NCBI GenBank assembly: GCA_034521575.1
Contig: JAXHMJ010000005.1
Coordinates: 1,736,001 to 1,800,000 of the forward strand
Source of the DNA: a candidate division KSB1 bacterium
GTDB lineage: Bacteria > Zhuqueibacterota > Zhuqueibacteria > Residuimicrobiales > Krinioviventaceae
DNA length: 64,000 bases
Reading direction: 5' to 3'
Part shown: positions 1-9,483 of the stretch, one piece after another
Layout: each line of letters begins with the position of its first letter
Numbering within the stretch: position 1 is the stretch's first letter
Position numbers and translations under genes: made by a program
Notes under the pieces: generated by a model
The model's database searches: none
What the model saw: the letters and a program-made list of their open reading frames with translations, nothing else
Told to the model about the DNA's origin: nothing

Positions 1-466
1 AGTTATGACATGATAATATGCATATCCTTCCAAAAGGCCTCTCAATAAAGATACAGCAGCAATAACAAGAAATACAATGAGTAGATCGTCAAGGTCATGC
101 AATTGAGTTCCGCTTTTTTCTCTGGTTAGCAAGTTATCCATCCAAATCCATAACAGAACAAAAAAAAGAAGTAACAACAAAACTGGTATTTTTATATAAA
201 AACCATGAAAAAAATCATAATCTGCTCCAAAGGAGCTTGGCAGTATTATTATATAAAGAAATAAAAGTATGATTGTATTTTCGACCGAAAATAATAACCA
301 ATATAATAAAGCAGCTGCCCCAATTAACCCAATAATATATAAATAACTATTAAAATGTAAATAAAAGAAAGAGAACCGCAACAAACAATAAATGAAAAAC
401 AAATAAAATAGTTTTTTTACCTTTATCAGGCTCTGTCAGGAAAGAGGTGTTTGCTAAAGACTTCAT
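1..466 (-). CDS. Multi-pass membrane protein, 3'-truncated by window edge; probable O-antigen polymerase/ligase
   Basis: On the minus strand an ATG at 466 (MKSLANTSFL...) lies 18 bases after the wzz stop. The first 18 codons end in a run of seven A (T7 at 412-418 on the plus strand), after which that frame stops within about 20 codons. The +1 frame from the same run stays open to the window edge and is very hydrophobic (at least four membrane spans, stretches such as LLYWLLFSVENTIILLF and VLLLLLFFVLLWIWM). Removing one A would join the two. Position downstream of wza-wzz suggests a Wzy/WaaL-type polymerase or ligase; no family motif is visible, so this rests on topology and context. The A-run could be a sequencing error or a slippery site. 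Confidence 0.55.
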
Positions 467-484
467 ATTTTTTATGATTATATT

Positions 485-1696
485 TTAGCTTTTGTAGAAT
501 CTAAAATCTTTTTTTAGCATTTTTGCCATCTCGACCAACTTTTCATATTCACCCGAGCTCTCATTCTTTTGATCATTAATATATTCAATAGTTAAAATGA
601 GTATTATGCTGATAATAATACTTATAATGCTCCAGAAAATTACAAATATTGATCTATGAGGCTTTGATCGTTTGATCGGCTTGACAGCTTTATCGAGCAC
701 TTGGAGTGTAGGCGTATCTTTAGCCTCCTGAATTTTTGCTTGTTCATATTGCGGTAAAATGAATTCCATAATTTTTTGCTGCAACATCACATCTCTCATC
801 AGTCTTGCATATTGAATCTGCAATTCAGGAGCTTTGCCTAAGGAAACAAATAATTCATCCTGATCTGTAAAGAAATCATCTAATTTATCCTTTAATGCGC
901 TTATTTGATTTTGGACACTCTTTACACGTAAATTCGACGGGCCAGCATTTTTTAATAATGCATTGAGTTCTATTTCTTTCAAAATGATCTGAGATTTGAT
1001 CTCAGCAGCAGCTGCTATAGTCGCATGGGTTTGTTGTTCAAAAGCGACTGTTTTATGCTTATTTTGAAAGGCTTTTAACTGTTCTTCAGCTTTATGCAGC
1101 TCATTGATATTCTGCATGTAGCGATTTTCAATAAAAATTCGATTACTCTTTGCACTTTCAATTTTCAGATTTTTATTAATACTATCCAATTTTTGTACAA
1201 ATAAATTGGTCATGTCTCGTGCAATTGTTTGAGCTTCAACAATATTACCTTTCTTGGGTATCCAATTTGTTTTCACCATACAGGCAACACTTAGGGTACC
1301 ATCATCATTGATATTTTCAGAAACATTTTCCCGAAGTATTTCTATAGCTTCTTCTATGTTTTCTACTTTATATCTTTCGACAAGATTATATTTTTCAATT
1401 ACAGATTCCATAATCGTTCTACTGTTCAAAATAGAAATAAATTGGTAAATTTCACTTGAAACCGAGCCTAGGCCCAATCCTGCCATGGGCATATTGCTCA
1501 GAAGAGAAGACAGGCCAAGTGGAGCAGCATCACTTTGCGGCGGTAAAATAGTTGTGTTTGCTTTATAGACATGCGGTAGTATTAAACTGATACCGGCGGC
1601 CAAAATGGCTACAATCAATAAATTAATAATAATCAATTTTCGCCATTTCATCATAATATAAATTAGGTCAATAATTTTTTTTTCTTTCTTACTCAT
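485..1696 (-). CDS. Wzz/GNVR-domain polysaccharide chain-length regulator
   Basis: Inner-membrane co-polymerase that controls polysaccharide chain length or couples to the Wza export channel. Of 403 residues, about 20-42 form a membrane segment followed by a Wzz motif region (VYKANTTILPP), a long periplasmic coiled-coil region (about 170-320, rich in E, K, Q, L), the proline-rich stretch before the second membrane span (KPIKRSKPHRSIF) and a C-terminal span at about 350-372. There is no fused tyrosine kinase domain. It starts at an ATG with AAGG six bases upstream and follows the wza gene by 22 bases, so the two are co-transcribed. The C-terminal tail is short and cytoplasmic. Family assignment is firm; which polymer it serves is inferred from the neighbours. 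Confidence 0.88.
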   Translation of the reverse strand: MSKKEKKIIDLIYIMMKWRKLIIINLLIVAILAAGISLILPHVYKANTTILPPQSDAAPLGLSSLLSNMPMAGLGLGSVSSEIYQFISILNSRTIMESVIEKYNLVERYKVENIEEAIEILRENVSENINDDGTLSVACMVKTNWIPKKGNIVEAQTIARDMTNLFVQKLDSINKNLKIESAKSNRIFIENRYMQNINELHKAEEQLKAFQNKHKTVAFEQQTHATIAAAAEIKSQIILKEIELNALLKNAGPSNLRVKSVQNQISALKDKLDDFFTDQDELFVSLGKAPELQIQYARLMRDVMLQQKIMEFILPQYEQAKIQEAKDTPTLQVLDKAVKPIKRSKPHRSIFVIFWSIISIIISIILILTIEYINDQKNESSGEYEKLVEMAKMLKKDFRFYKS

Positions 1697-1718
1697 CTCA
1701 CACCTTATTTAAATTAGA

Positions 1719-2993
1719 TCAATTCCCTATTACACCAACTGCTATAGCAGAAATTAGCAATGAAGATAAAGTAGATACGATACCAAAATAACCTTGAAAA
1801 TACTGTTCAAAAGTACGGGGCATATGCACCATATCTCCCGGATAGACTGGAGTTTCTGGGCCTCTCTCTTTTTTGCCTGTATCTTTATGGAGCACCCAAA
1901 CTCCATTCATTCGACCATTTGCACCAGCCATAATGACATAGTCACGAGCAGTCAAGTTACGTACATAATTGAATGCACCTTGCTGATCAACTTCGCCTCG
2001 GATATAGACATAATTGGAGGGCAAAATCACACGATCATTTGGTTTTAAGTAAAAAATTGAATCATTCTGAAAGGGATGAAATGTATTTTTTTTGCCAGTT
2101 TCCCGTTTGATAACAATTCGTGTATATTCTACATTTGGTTTATCCGCACCAACACGTTGTAAAAAATCCTTCAATGGTTCATCAGGATATGTTTGATAAG
2201 TGCCTGCAATTTCAACATCCCCTTCAAGCCGAATGGTGGCTTTCCCGACTAAATCCATTGCTGGAGCGACTATAACATCACCACTCTCTACATATGGATT
2301 GTTTTCCAGATCTCCTTCTTGTTCAAATCGATCCAAATTTATATGTAATGTATCGGAATCACGAATGATTCGAACACCGGCTTTCCAAGCCATATCAGTC
2401 ATTCCACCAGCACGAATGATCAATTCAGACACTCGGTCCATTGCAACTGCTGTAAAGGTACCGGGATATCTCACTTCTCCTGTTACATGAACCCTGAATT
2501 GTCTCGGTGTAACAAGAGAAAGAGATATTTGACAATTATCATAAGCCGGCTTGGCTATTGAAAACACTGAATCTTGGGCCTCAGCCAAAGTCAACTCGCT
2601 TATATTAATTTCACCCACTGTCGGTATCGATAAAAACCCTTCCGGGCTTATATACACCGTATAATGGGCTTCCAAAGCACCCCAAACATTAAAATCAAAA
2701 ACATCTCCCGGTCCGACTTTATAACTTTGGGGATTAATAGCTCTTTCAAGAACAGCCGCAGGTACAGCTTGCTGCTGTAACATTAATTGTCTCTGACGTT
2801 GTTTCTGAAGAAATTCTTCCCGATTAACAGTCTCTACCTCGAACATTTTTGAAAAGTCTATTGCCGTTGGTCCACTTCTTTTTTCTTCCTCTTCGATATC
2901 CATGTTGGATGAAACTCCGGGAATTTGACCAAATCCCACAACAACCAGAATTAAAAGACTAGTAATGATCTTGGACATTTCGTTAATGAACAT
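1719..2993 (-). CDS. Polysaccharide export outer-membrane protein (Wza-like, poly_export + SLBB)
   Basis: Outer-membrane/periplasmic export channel subunit for extracellular polysaccharide. The start is taken as the ATG at 2993, seven bases after AAGGTG; an in-frame TTG at 2999 is less likely. A signal peptide (MSKIITSLLILVVVGFG) precedes a Q/R-rich linker, the poly_export domain (about 90-165, YKVGPGDVFDFNVWG), then two SLBB-type domains (HVTGEVRYPGTF and RLEGDVEIAGTYQTYP) and a third related stretch (YIRGEVDQQGAFNYV). A hydrophobic C-terminal segment (about 400-424) follows. No lipobox cysteine is present, unlike E. coli Wza. It is first gene of the minus-strand wza-wzz-membrane protein unit. 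Confidence 0.9.
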   Translation of the reverse strand: MFINEMSKIITSLLILVVVGFGQIPGVSSNMDIEEEEKRSGPTAIDFSKMFEVETVNREEFLQKQRQRQLMLQQQAVPAAVLERAINPQSYKVGPGDVFDFNVWGALEAHYTVYISPEGFLSIPTVGEINISELTLAEAQDSVFSIAKPAYDNCQISLSLVTPRQFRVHVTGEVRYPGTFTAVAMDRVSELIIRAGGMTDMAWKAGVRIIRDSDTLHINLDRFEQEGDLENNPYVESGDVIVAPAMDLVGKATIRLEGDVEIAGTYQTYPDEPLKDFLQRVGADKPNVEYTRIVIKRETGKKNTFHPFQNDSIFYLKPNDRVILPSNYVYIRGEVDQQGAFNYVRNLTARDYVIMAGANGRMNGVWVLHKDTGKKERGPETPVYPGDMVHMPRTFEQYFQGYFGIVSTLSSLLISAIAVGVIGN

Positions 2994-3340
2994 AAACAAT
3001 CACCTTATTTCAAATTTATAAAAATTTTAAAAAACTTACCTTTAAAATTAAAAAAGATAAAAGTATAGTCAATAAATACAATAAAAATTGAAACCCAATG
3101 TACCTTTTTTTTAAAAAAAATCAAAGCATTAATCATTTACGTTTCATCTCGCGATAATAGATGCCGGGACCATTTTTACTAAATTTTTTAGTGAATAATA
3201 AAATTATGGGTTTACTGTAAGAAATATTGTTTGTATATTTAATTTTATGCTTCCATTTTTGGATGCATAATTGTTATGGAGTCAAGACTTGGATAGTAAT
3301 ATACTTTAAAAAATGAAAGAATTCACACAAAGGTTTGATA
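2994..3340. other. Divergent intergenic region between wza and the GT4 gene
   Basis: About 347 bases of very AT-rich sequence separate two divergent transcription units and must hold both promoters. Poly-A/T runs are dense (for example 3108-3120). I see no convincing paired -35/-10 boxes, no gene and no RNA fold. The Shine-Dalgarno for the plus-strand GT4 gene (AAAGG, 3329-3333) is at its right edge and AAGGTG for wza at its left edge. Confidence 0.5.
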
Positions 3341-4483
3341 ATGAATATTTGCATGTTTTTAATGACAGAATTTATTCACGACGCCCGCGTAACCAAAGAA
3401 TCCCGCTCTTTAATAAATGCAGGGAATAGTATAACCCTTATTGCATTGAAAGACGACACCGTTTCCGAATTTGAAATACGGGAATCCATCATTATCAGAC
3501 GTATAAAACTTTTCACACGGCACATATTACCAAAAGGAACTATCTTTTTCTTTATTAAATATTTAGAATTCGTTCTTAGATCGGTCTATAGCACTAAAAA
3601 TGCCACATTTGATGTATATCATGCACACGATCTCGAGACACTACCAATTGCTTTTATATTATCAAAACTAAACAACAAACCATTGATTTATGATTCCCAC
3701 GAATTGTATGTTGATTGCGTGCAACATGGTAAAGTACAGCGAATGGTCTGGTACCAGATTGAGAAGTTTCTGGCTCCGCGTACAACAATGAATATCATGG
3801 AGACCCAATCCAGAGCAAACGTATTTGCACAAAGATATAAAATTGCCTCTCCCCATGTAATTATGAATTGTCAATACCTGAACATAGAAAACAACACAAA
3901 TTTTCTAAGACAAAACTTGGGGATACCTGAATCAATAAAAATCATAATCTATCAGGGACAAATTGCGCCGAGCCGGGGAGTAGATATAATCATTGAAGCG
4001 GTCAAATCGCTTCCCGACGTTGTATTGGTTTTAATCGGTCATGGACCTTACAGATTTGAATTAAGAAAAAAAGTTGATCCCAAAGTTCTTGATAAAACTG
4101 TTTTTATCCTCGATCCAGTTCCTTGGGAAGAATTAGCTAAATATACTGCTTCCGCTGATCTGGGCATCTTTGCGTTACAAAATGATTCTCCACATTATTA
4201 TTATGCATTATCAAATAAAATTTTTGAATATCTTTCAGCTGGCTTACCTATTGTATTCAGTGATTTTCCAGAAATGCGCAAAGTAATCGTTGAAAACAAT
4301 GTTGGGCGAGTCGTAAATGAAAAAAAACCCTCTGACATTGCAGGAGCCATTAGAGAAATCCTATCTAATCCCAAATTATACCACCAAATGTCAGAGAATG
4401 CCATAAAAACTGTAAAAGAAAAATATAATTGGCATATTGAGAGCGAAAAATTACTAAATTTATATAATTCAATAAACTTATGA
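3341..4483 (+). CDS. Glycosyltransferase family 4 (GT-B fold)
   Basis: Transfers a sugar from a nucleotide donor during polysaccharide repeat-unit assembly. The start is the ATG at 3341, eight bases after AAAGG; the open frame extends to a TTG at 3335. The N-terminal domain has the usual Rossmann opening (MNICMFLMTEF) and a DVYHAHDLETLPIA acceptor-side motif; the C-terminal glycos_transf_1 domain shows IIYQGQIAPSRGVDIIIEAV, the VLIGHGPYR strand, and the donor-binding FEYLSAGLPIVFSDFPEM with its E-x7-type glutamate. Length of 380 residues is typical. It opens the plus-strand biosynthesis operon; the next gene begins eight bases after its stop. Donor and acceptor are unknown. Confidence 0.88.
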   Translation: MNICMFLMTEFIHDARVTKESRSLINAGNSITLIALKDDTVSEFEIRESIIIRRIKLFTRHILPKGTIFFFIKYLEFVLRSVYSTKNATFDVYHAHDLETLPIAFILSKLNNKPLIYDSHELYVDCVQHGKVQRMVWYQIEKFLAPRTTMNIMETQSRANVFAQRYKIASPHVIMNCQYLNIENNTNFLRQNLGIPESIKIIIYQGQIAPSRGVDIIIEAVKSLPDVVLVLIGHGPYRFELRKKVDPKVLDKTVFILDPVPWEELAKYTASADLGIFALQNDSPHYYYALSNKIFEYLSAGLPIVFSDFPEMRKVIVENNVGRVVNEKKPSDIAGAIREILSNPKLYHQMSENAIKTVKEKYNWHIESEKLLNLYNSINL

Positions 4484-4490
4484 GGCTGTA

Positions 4491-5595
4491 ATGAAAGTCA
4501 ATTTTATCGATCTCAAAGCTCAATACCAATCCATCAAACCGGAAATTGATAACGCCATTCAAAAGGTATTGCAAAGCTCCGCTTTTGCCGCAGGTCCTTT
4601 TGTCAAAGACTTTGAGAACGCATTTCGCCCAAAAACACAATACAGAATTCTGTGTCGGCGTTAACTCTGGAACAGCAGCCTTGCACGCTGTAATGATGGC
4701 ACTGGATATCAAAGCCGGAGACCAAGTTATTGTACCGGCCAATACCTTTTTCGCAACACCTGAAGCCGTATCCTTGAACAGTGCCGTCCCGGTTTTCGTT
4801 GACTGTGAACCGGATTTCTATAACATTGATCCGGAACTGATCGAAAAATCTATTACGTCGAAAACAAAGGCCGTTATTGCTGTTCATCTATACGGTCAAC
4901 CGGCTCAGATGGAAAGAATAAAGCAGATAGCCGACAAACATGACTTGTTTCTCATTGAGGACTGTGCACAGGCACATACATCACGTTATCACGATCAGTC
5001 AGTAGGAACATTCGGCATAGCCGGTTGCTTTAGTTTTTATCCGGGTAAAAATCTCGGAGCCTATGGCGAGGGCGGCGCTGTTGTTACCCGGGATGAATCG
5101 TTATATAAAAAACTGATGATGATCAGAGACCATGGCATGCAGCAGAAATATCATCATGATATTATCGGGCATAATTATCGCATGGAGGGAATGCAGGGAG
5201 CTGTTCTGGATGTCAAATTAAAGCATATCGATAAATGGACAGAAATTCGAAGGCACAATGCAGGGTTGTATAACAAATACCTCGGCGAATGCAAAGAAAT
5301 TATTCTGCCAAAAGAAATGGATGATGTTAAACATGTTTATCATCTTTACGTTATTCGCACTAAGAACAGAGACCAGCTTCAGCAGTATCTGAAGGAAAAC
5401 GGGATATTTACAGGTATCCATTATCCTATTCCCTGCCATTTGCAAAAGGCGTATAAAAATTCAGGTTATCAAAAAGGAGACTTTCCGGTCACCGAAGAAC
5501 AAGCAGATCAACTTCTGTCGCTGCCCATGTCTGAACAACTGACTGAAAAAGAAGTAAAATATACTGCAGAAAAAATTTTAACATATTTTAAATAA
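4491..5595 (+). CDS. DegT/DnrJ/EryC1/StrS sugar aminotransferase, frameshifted
   Basis: PLP enzyme that installs an amino group on a keto nucleotide-sugar. The true start is the ATG at 4491 (MKVNFIDLKAQYQSIKPEID), giving the standard N-terminus of the family. That frame ends in a stop near 4664, while the continuation (FAQKHNTEFCVGVNSGTAAL) is in another frame. One extra T in the TTT at 4623-4625 explains this: removing it yields a full-length protein of about 367 residues. The PLP lysine lies in FSFYPGKNLGAYGEGGA, preceded by the EDCAQAHTSRY motif. It sits between two GT4 genes, and with the downstream dehydrogenase and acetyltransferase would make an acetamido sugar. Either a recent frameshift or, more likely, a consensus error. 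Confidence 0.85.
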
Positions 5596-6789
5596 ATGGC
5601 TGTAGATTCGATGAATATATTAATGGTGCTGCAGAGCGATTATCCACCGGATGTTCGATTGACAAAGGAAATCAAGTCGCTTTATCAAAACGGTTATACC
5701 GTTTATTTACTCTGTAACAACCTCAACAAAAGTCCAAAAGTTGAAAAAATTGATAACGCTGTTGTTATTCGCATCAACAAACTGTTTTTTATCCCCCAGA
5801 AAATGAGAATATTATTTAATATTCCTCTTTTTTTTAATCCGGTCTGGCTGTTCAGCATCATCAGTTATTCCATAAAATGCAATATCAATTATATTCACGT
5901 ACACGATTTACCCCTTGCCTTTTCCGCTATTCTAGCCGGCAAATTACTCAACAAACCCGTTGTATACGATATGCATGAAAACTACCCGGCAGCCATGGAT
6001 ATCTGGTATAAAAAAAATCCTTATTATTTTCTTTTCAAAAATCCTTTTTTTGCAAAACAACTGGATTCCATCTGCATGCGACATGCTGAAAAATTAATTA
6101 CAACCATTGATGAACGTAAAAAATACCTAGAAACCCTTTTTAAATCTGACAAAATTCATATAGTAAGCAACACCATTGATCTGGAAAGATTCTGGTCATT
6201 CAGCATTGACCGGGATATTGTGGATACATATAGTAAAAAATATACCATTCTCTATATCGGTTTTTTCAGTTCAGAACGAGGATTGGATACCGTGCTTGAA
6301 GGCATGCCCATACTCATTGACAGAATACCTGAAATAAAGCTGCTTCTCGTTGGAAAAGGAAAATATACACCGCATTTGAAATCTCTTGTAAAAAAAATCT
6401 CACAACAACATATCGACATCATTGACTGGGTCCCCTTTGAACAAGTTCCCTCGTTTATACAGAGCGCTTCTGTATGTGTAGATCCCAGGCCATCGAATAA
6501 AGCCAATGACAGCACAATTTCTCACAAAATTTTTCAATATATGGCCATGGAAAAACCGATTGTCACATCGGATTCTATTCCATTTTCACGGATTATTGCA
6601 GAGTGCCGTTGCGGAGAAATATTCAAGTCTAATTCTCCGGCTGATTTTGCTGATGCCGTCACAAAAATATATAACTCTACCACACCTTTTGGAAAAAACG
6701 GCAAAAAAGCCGTCATAGAAAAATACAACTGGCAGGAAACCACAAAGGAATTATTAAAGGTATATAGTACACTCAAAAAAGGATCATAA
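5596..6789 (+). CDS. Glycosyltransferase family 4
   Basis: A second GT-B glycosyltransferase of the locus, 397 residues. The first ATG directly follows the aminotransferase stop; a second in-frame ATG at 5611 (MNILMVLQSDYPPDVRLTKE) is the more usual family start and neither has a clear ribosome site. Motifs are YIHVHDLPLAFSAI in the acceptor domain, YDMHENYPAAMDIWYKK typical of sugar-transfer enzymes that build surface glycans, LLLVGKGKYTPHL, and FQYMAMEKPIVTSDSIPF in the donor site. It resembles enzymes that work with WbpB/WbpD-type amino-sugar genes, as here. Substrate cannot be read from sequence. Confidence 0.87.
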   Translation: MAVDSMNILMVLQSDYPPDVRLTKEIKSLYQNGYTVYLLCNNLNKSPKVEKIDNAVVIRINKLFFIPQKMRILFNIPLFFNPVWLFSIISYSIKCNINYIHVHDLPLAFSAILAGKLLNKPVVYDMHENYPAAMDIWYKKNPYYFLFKNPFFAKQLDSICMRHAEKLITTIDERKKYLETLFKSDKIHIVSNTIDLERFWSFSIDRDIVDTYSKKYTILYIGFFSSERGLDTVLEGMPILIDRIPEIKLLLVGKGKYTPHLKSLVKKISQQHIDIIDWVPFEQVPSFIQSASVCVDPRPSNKANDSTISHKIFQYMAMEKPIVTSDSIPFSRIIAECRCGEIFKSNSPADFADAVTKIYNSTTPFGKNGKKAVIEKYNWQETTKELLKVYSTLKKGS

Positions 6790-6791
6790 TT

Positions 6792-7793
6792 ATGAATATT
6801 GCAGTCGTAGGTTTAGGTTACTGGGGGCCCAATCTGGTGAGAAATATCTATGAAGCCAAAATGTGCTCTGGTATTTATTGCTGTGACAAAGATCCGGCAA
6901 AAACCAAAACCATAAAAACAAAATACCCTGAAATCAATATTACCAATAACTATAAAGATATCTTGAACAATCAGGACATCGAAGCAGTGGTAATTGCCAC
7001 CCCGGTTTCCACTCACTATCCGTTGGGACTGGAGTTCCTGAATGCCGGAAAACACGTTTTTATAGAAAAACCCTTTGCCGCATCTACAGAGCAGGCAAAT
7101 GAACTTGTTAATACTGCGGAAAAAAGGAATAAAGTGATCATGGTCGGTCATACATTTGAATACAGTCCACCGGTGTTAAAAATCAAGGAATTAATCGACA
7201 AGAATGAACTCGGAGACATTTATTACATCAGTTCATCAAGAGTGAACCTGGGTCTGCATCAAAAAGATGTGAGCGTGATATGGGATCTGGCACCGCATGA
7301 TTTTTCATGTTTGTTCTTTTGGCTGAATGAAGATCCAATTCGCATTTCAGCCATGGGCAAGGATTATGTCCAAAAAGGCATCCCGGATGTCGCCTTTATC
7401 AATTTAGAATTCCCATCCGGCAGTTTTGCAAATGTTCAGGTAAGCTGGCTGGCACCCAGCAAATTAAGGAGAACAGCAATCATCGGAAGCGAAAAAATGC
7501 TCGTTTACGATGACACTCAGAATGTGGAAAAGGTAAAAATATATGACAAAGGCGTTGATTATGTGAATCCTGAATCCTTTGGCGAGTTCCAACTGAGCTA
7601 TCGCACTGGCGACATCATCAGTCCGCGTTTGGAAACCTTTGAACCGCTGAATCGTGAAATGCAGCACTTTGTTAACTGCTGCAAAACAGGGAAAACCCCG
7701 ATCAGCGACGGCAGAGACGGGCTTCGGGTTGTAAAAGCACTGGAGAGCGCGGAATATTCATTAAATCACAATGGTGAAAGTGTAGAGATTTAG
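6792..7793 (+). CDS. Gfo/Idh/MocA family nucleotide-sugar oxidoreductase (WbpB-like)
   Basis: NAD(P)-dependent oxidation of a nucleotide sugar, most plausibly at C3 of a UDP-HexNAc or related sugar so the aminotransferase can act. The 333-residue protein has an N-terminal Rossmann fold (VVGLGYWGPNLVRN), the VVIATPVSTHYPL strand-loop, the diagnostic catalytic lysine in HVFIEKPFA, and a C-terminal alpha/beta domain (SSRVNLGLHQKDVSVIWDLAPHD region). AAGGA lies eight bases before the ATG, and the next gene starts one base after its stop. Family call is firm; the exact substrate is inferred from the neighbours. Confidence 0.88.
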   Translation: MNIAVVGLGYWGPNLVRNIYEAKMCSGIYCCDKDPAKTKTIKTKYPEINITNNYKDILNNQDIEAVVIATPVSTHYPLGLEFLNAGKHVFIEKPFAASTEQANELVNTAEKRNKVIMVGHTFEYSPPVLKIKELIDKNELGDIYYISSSRVNLGLHQKDVSVIWDLAPHDFSCLFFWLNEDPIRISAMGKDYVQKGIPDVAFINLEFPSGSFANVQVSWLAPSKLRRTAIIGSEKMLVYDDTQNVEKVKIYDKGVDYVNPESFGEFQLSYRTGDIISPRLETFEPLNREMQHFVNCCKTGKTPISDGRDGLRVVKALESAEYSLNHNGESVEI

Positions 7794-7794
7794 A

Positions 7795-8466
7795 ATGGCC
7801 AAAGATAGAATCATTGAAGACAATGTGACCTGTTATGAAAATGTGAAAATAGGACAGGGTACGGTTATTGAAGTCCCCTCCATCATCGGTAAACCCCCGC
7901 GAGGTGCACTGCCGGGAGAACTGCCGCTTATTATAGGCAGAGAGTGTATCATTCGTCCGTTTACAACTCTATACGCCGGGTCGGTTATCGGCGATGATGT
8001 GCAAACAGGTCAGGGAGCATCTGTCAGGGAAAAAAATGAAATCGGAAATGATGTCAGTATTGGTACAAACGCTGTACTCGAATTCGGTAATAAAATTGGT
8101 AATCATGTACGAATACATTCGCTGTGTTTCCTGGAAATGGTTACCATCGAAGATCATGTCTTTGTGGGGCCCAATGTGGTTTTCACAGATGATCCCCACC
8201 CCATGAAATGTCCACGTTACAAGGATTGTCTGGGCGGAGTTACTGTAAAACGTCTGGCCCGAATCGGTGCAAATTCCACAATTCTTCCGGGCGTCACGAT
8301 CGGAGAAAACACATTGATTGGTGCTGGATCTGTTGTAACCAAAGATGTCCCGGATAATATGGTCGTTGCAGGTGCTCCTGCAAAAATAGTAAAGCATATT
8401 GATGAATTAAAATGTTATCCCGGCTTTTTTGAACGTCCTTATGTTTGGCCGCCTTATCAAGAGTAA
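7795..8466 (+). CDS. Left-handed beta-helix N-acetyltransferase (WbpD/hexapeptide family)
   Basis: Acyl-CoA dependent acetylation of the amino group made by the aminotransferase. The 223 residues carry repeated hexapeptide turns ([LIV]-G-x4 pattern: IIGRECIIRPFTTLYAGSVI, EIGNDVSIGTNAVLEF, ARIGANSTILPGVTIGENTL, IGAGSVVTKDVPDNMVVAG), the VFTDDPHPMKC loop with the conserved D-P-H, and the closing AGAPAKIVK that caps such trimeric enzymes. It directly follows the dehydrogenase, forming the classic oxidase-acetyltransferase order. No membrane span; cytoplasmic. High confidence in fold and role, moderate in substrate. Confidence 0.88.
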   Translation: MAKDRIIEDNVTCYENVKIGQGTVIEVPSIIGKPPRGALPGELPLIIGRECIIRPFTTLYAGSVIGDDVQTGQGASVREKNEIGNDVSIGTNAVLEFGNKIGNHVRIHSLCFLEMVTIEDHVFVGPNVVFTDDPHPMKCPRYKDCLGGVTVKRLARIGANSTILPGVTIGENTLIGAGSVVTKDVPDNMVVAGAPAKIVKHIDELKCYPGFFERPYVWPPYQE

Positions 8467-8476
8467 CGGAGGAATG

Positions 8477-9481
8477 ATGTCGAATCAAATCCAAATCGAT
8501 GATAATTTGATGGTTTCATTTGTCATCCCGATGCTGAATGAAAGGGACGCTATCGAGCGTTGTCTTGACTCTATATTGAGCCAAAATTATCCAGGCGATA
8601 AAATTGAAATATTGGTCATTGACGGTATGTCAGAGGATGGTTCCCGGGATATCGTAAAATCACTGGCAGAACGGTTTGAACAAATCAAGCTGTTTGATAA
8701 TCCTCGCAAACGAACACCTGCTTCGCTTAATATTGGCGCCCGCAATGCTCAGGGCGATATAGTGGTAATACTCGGTGCACATACCAAGATCCATCCTGAT
8801 TTTGTAAAAACCAATGTGCGATATATGAATGAACTGGGTGTAAAGTGTGTCGGGGGCACACAAATCAATGTGGGTGAAACCCCTATGCAAAAAGCCATCG
8901 GCATTGCAATGGGTTCTATATTCGGCATTCCAAGCGCACCTTATCGATTTTACAAGAAAAAAAAATATGTAGATACGGTGGTTTATGCCGCCTATAAAAA
9001 AGAGTTGTTTGAAAAAATCGGTTATTTTGATGAAGAGTTGCATATTTCTGAAGACGCAGAATTTAACTGGCGAATTCGTCAAGCAGGATACAAAATCTTT
9101 TATACACCTGAAATAATATCATATTATTACCCAAGAAAAAATTTGAAAACTTTATTCCGGCAATTTTATAATTATGGGATATTACGAGTCAATGTAATTA
9201 AAAAGCATTTTGATGCCTTTAAATTCATTCATATATTACCTCCGCTATTTGTAAGTCTATTGATAATTACTGCAATATCCGGAATTTTGATACCTAAAAC
9301 AAGCATATTCTTCCTTGTTTTAACCGTTATATATCTGGTTTATTTGATTATCGGTGCTTTAATCACAGCACAAAACACTCAAAAACCGGGATATACATTT
9401 AAACTCGTTGTAATTTTTATGACAATGCATACAAGCTGGGGCCTGGGATTCCTGCGCGGTCTATTTAAAACATACAATTGA
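8477..9481 (+). CDS. Glycosyltransferase family 2 with C-terminal membrane segments
   Basis: GT-A fold transferase. The open frame reaches back to 8429 inside the previous gene, but GGAGG at 8468-8472 and the family start (VSFVIPMLNERDAIERCLDS) point to one of two adjacent ATGs, 8474 or 8477; the second has the better spacing. Motifs are the N-terminal nucleotide-binding strand, LNIGARNAQGDIVVILGAHT with the GAH in place of the usual DxD region, and SEDAEFNWRIRQAGYKI, the acceptor-side ED. Two or three C-terminal hydrophobic helices (about 250-330) anchor it in the membrane. This layout matches succinoglycan-type (ExoA-like) enzymes. Confidence 0.87.
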   Translation: MSNQIQIDDNLMVSFVIPMLNERDAIERCLDSILSQNYPGDKIEILVIDGMSEDGSRDIVKSLAERFEQIKLFDNPRKRTPASLNIGARNAQGDIVVILGAHTKIHPDFVKTNVRYMNELGVKCVGGTQINVGETPMQKAIGIAMGSIFGIPSAPYRFYKKKKYVDTVVYAAYKKELFEKIGYFDEELHISEDAEFNWRIRQAGYKIFYTPEIISYYYPRKNLKTLFRQFYNYGILRVNVIKKHFDAFKFIHILPPLFVSLLIITAISGILIPKTSIFFLVLTVIYLVYLIIGALITAQNTQKPGYTFKLVVIFMTMHTSWGLGFLRGLFKTYN

Positions 9482-9483
9482 TC

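Noticed and set aside
4546-4620. An alternative N-terminus of the aminotransferase starting at 4546 in the downstream frame
   Set aside because: It encodes an unrelated peptide, whereas the ATG at 4491 gives the conserved family start in the other frame.
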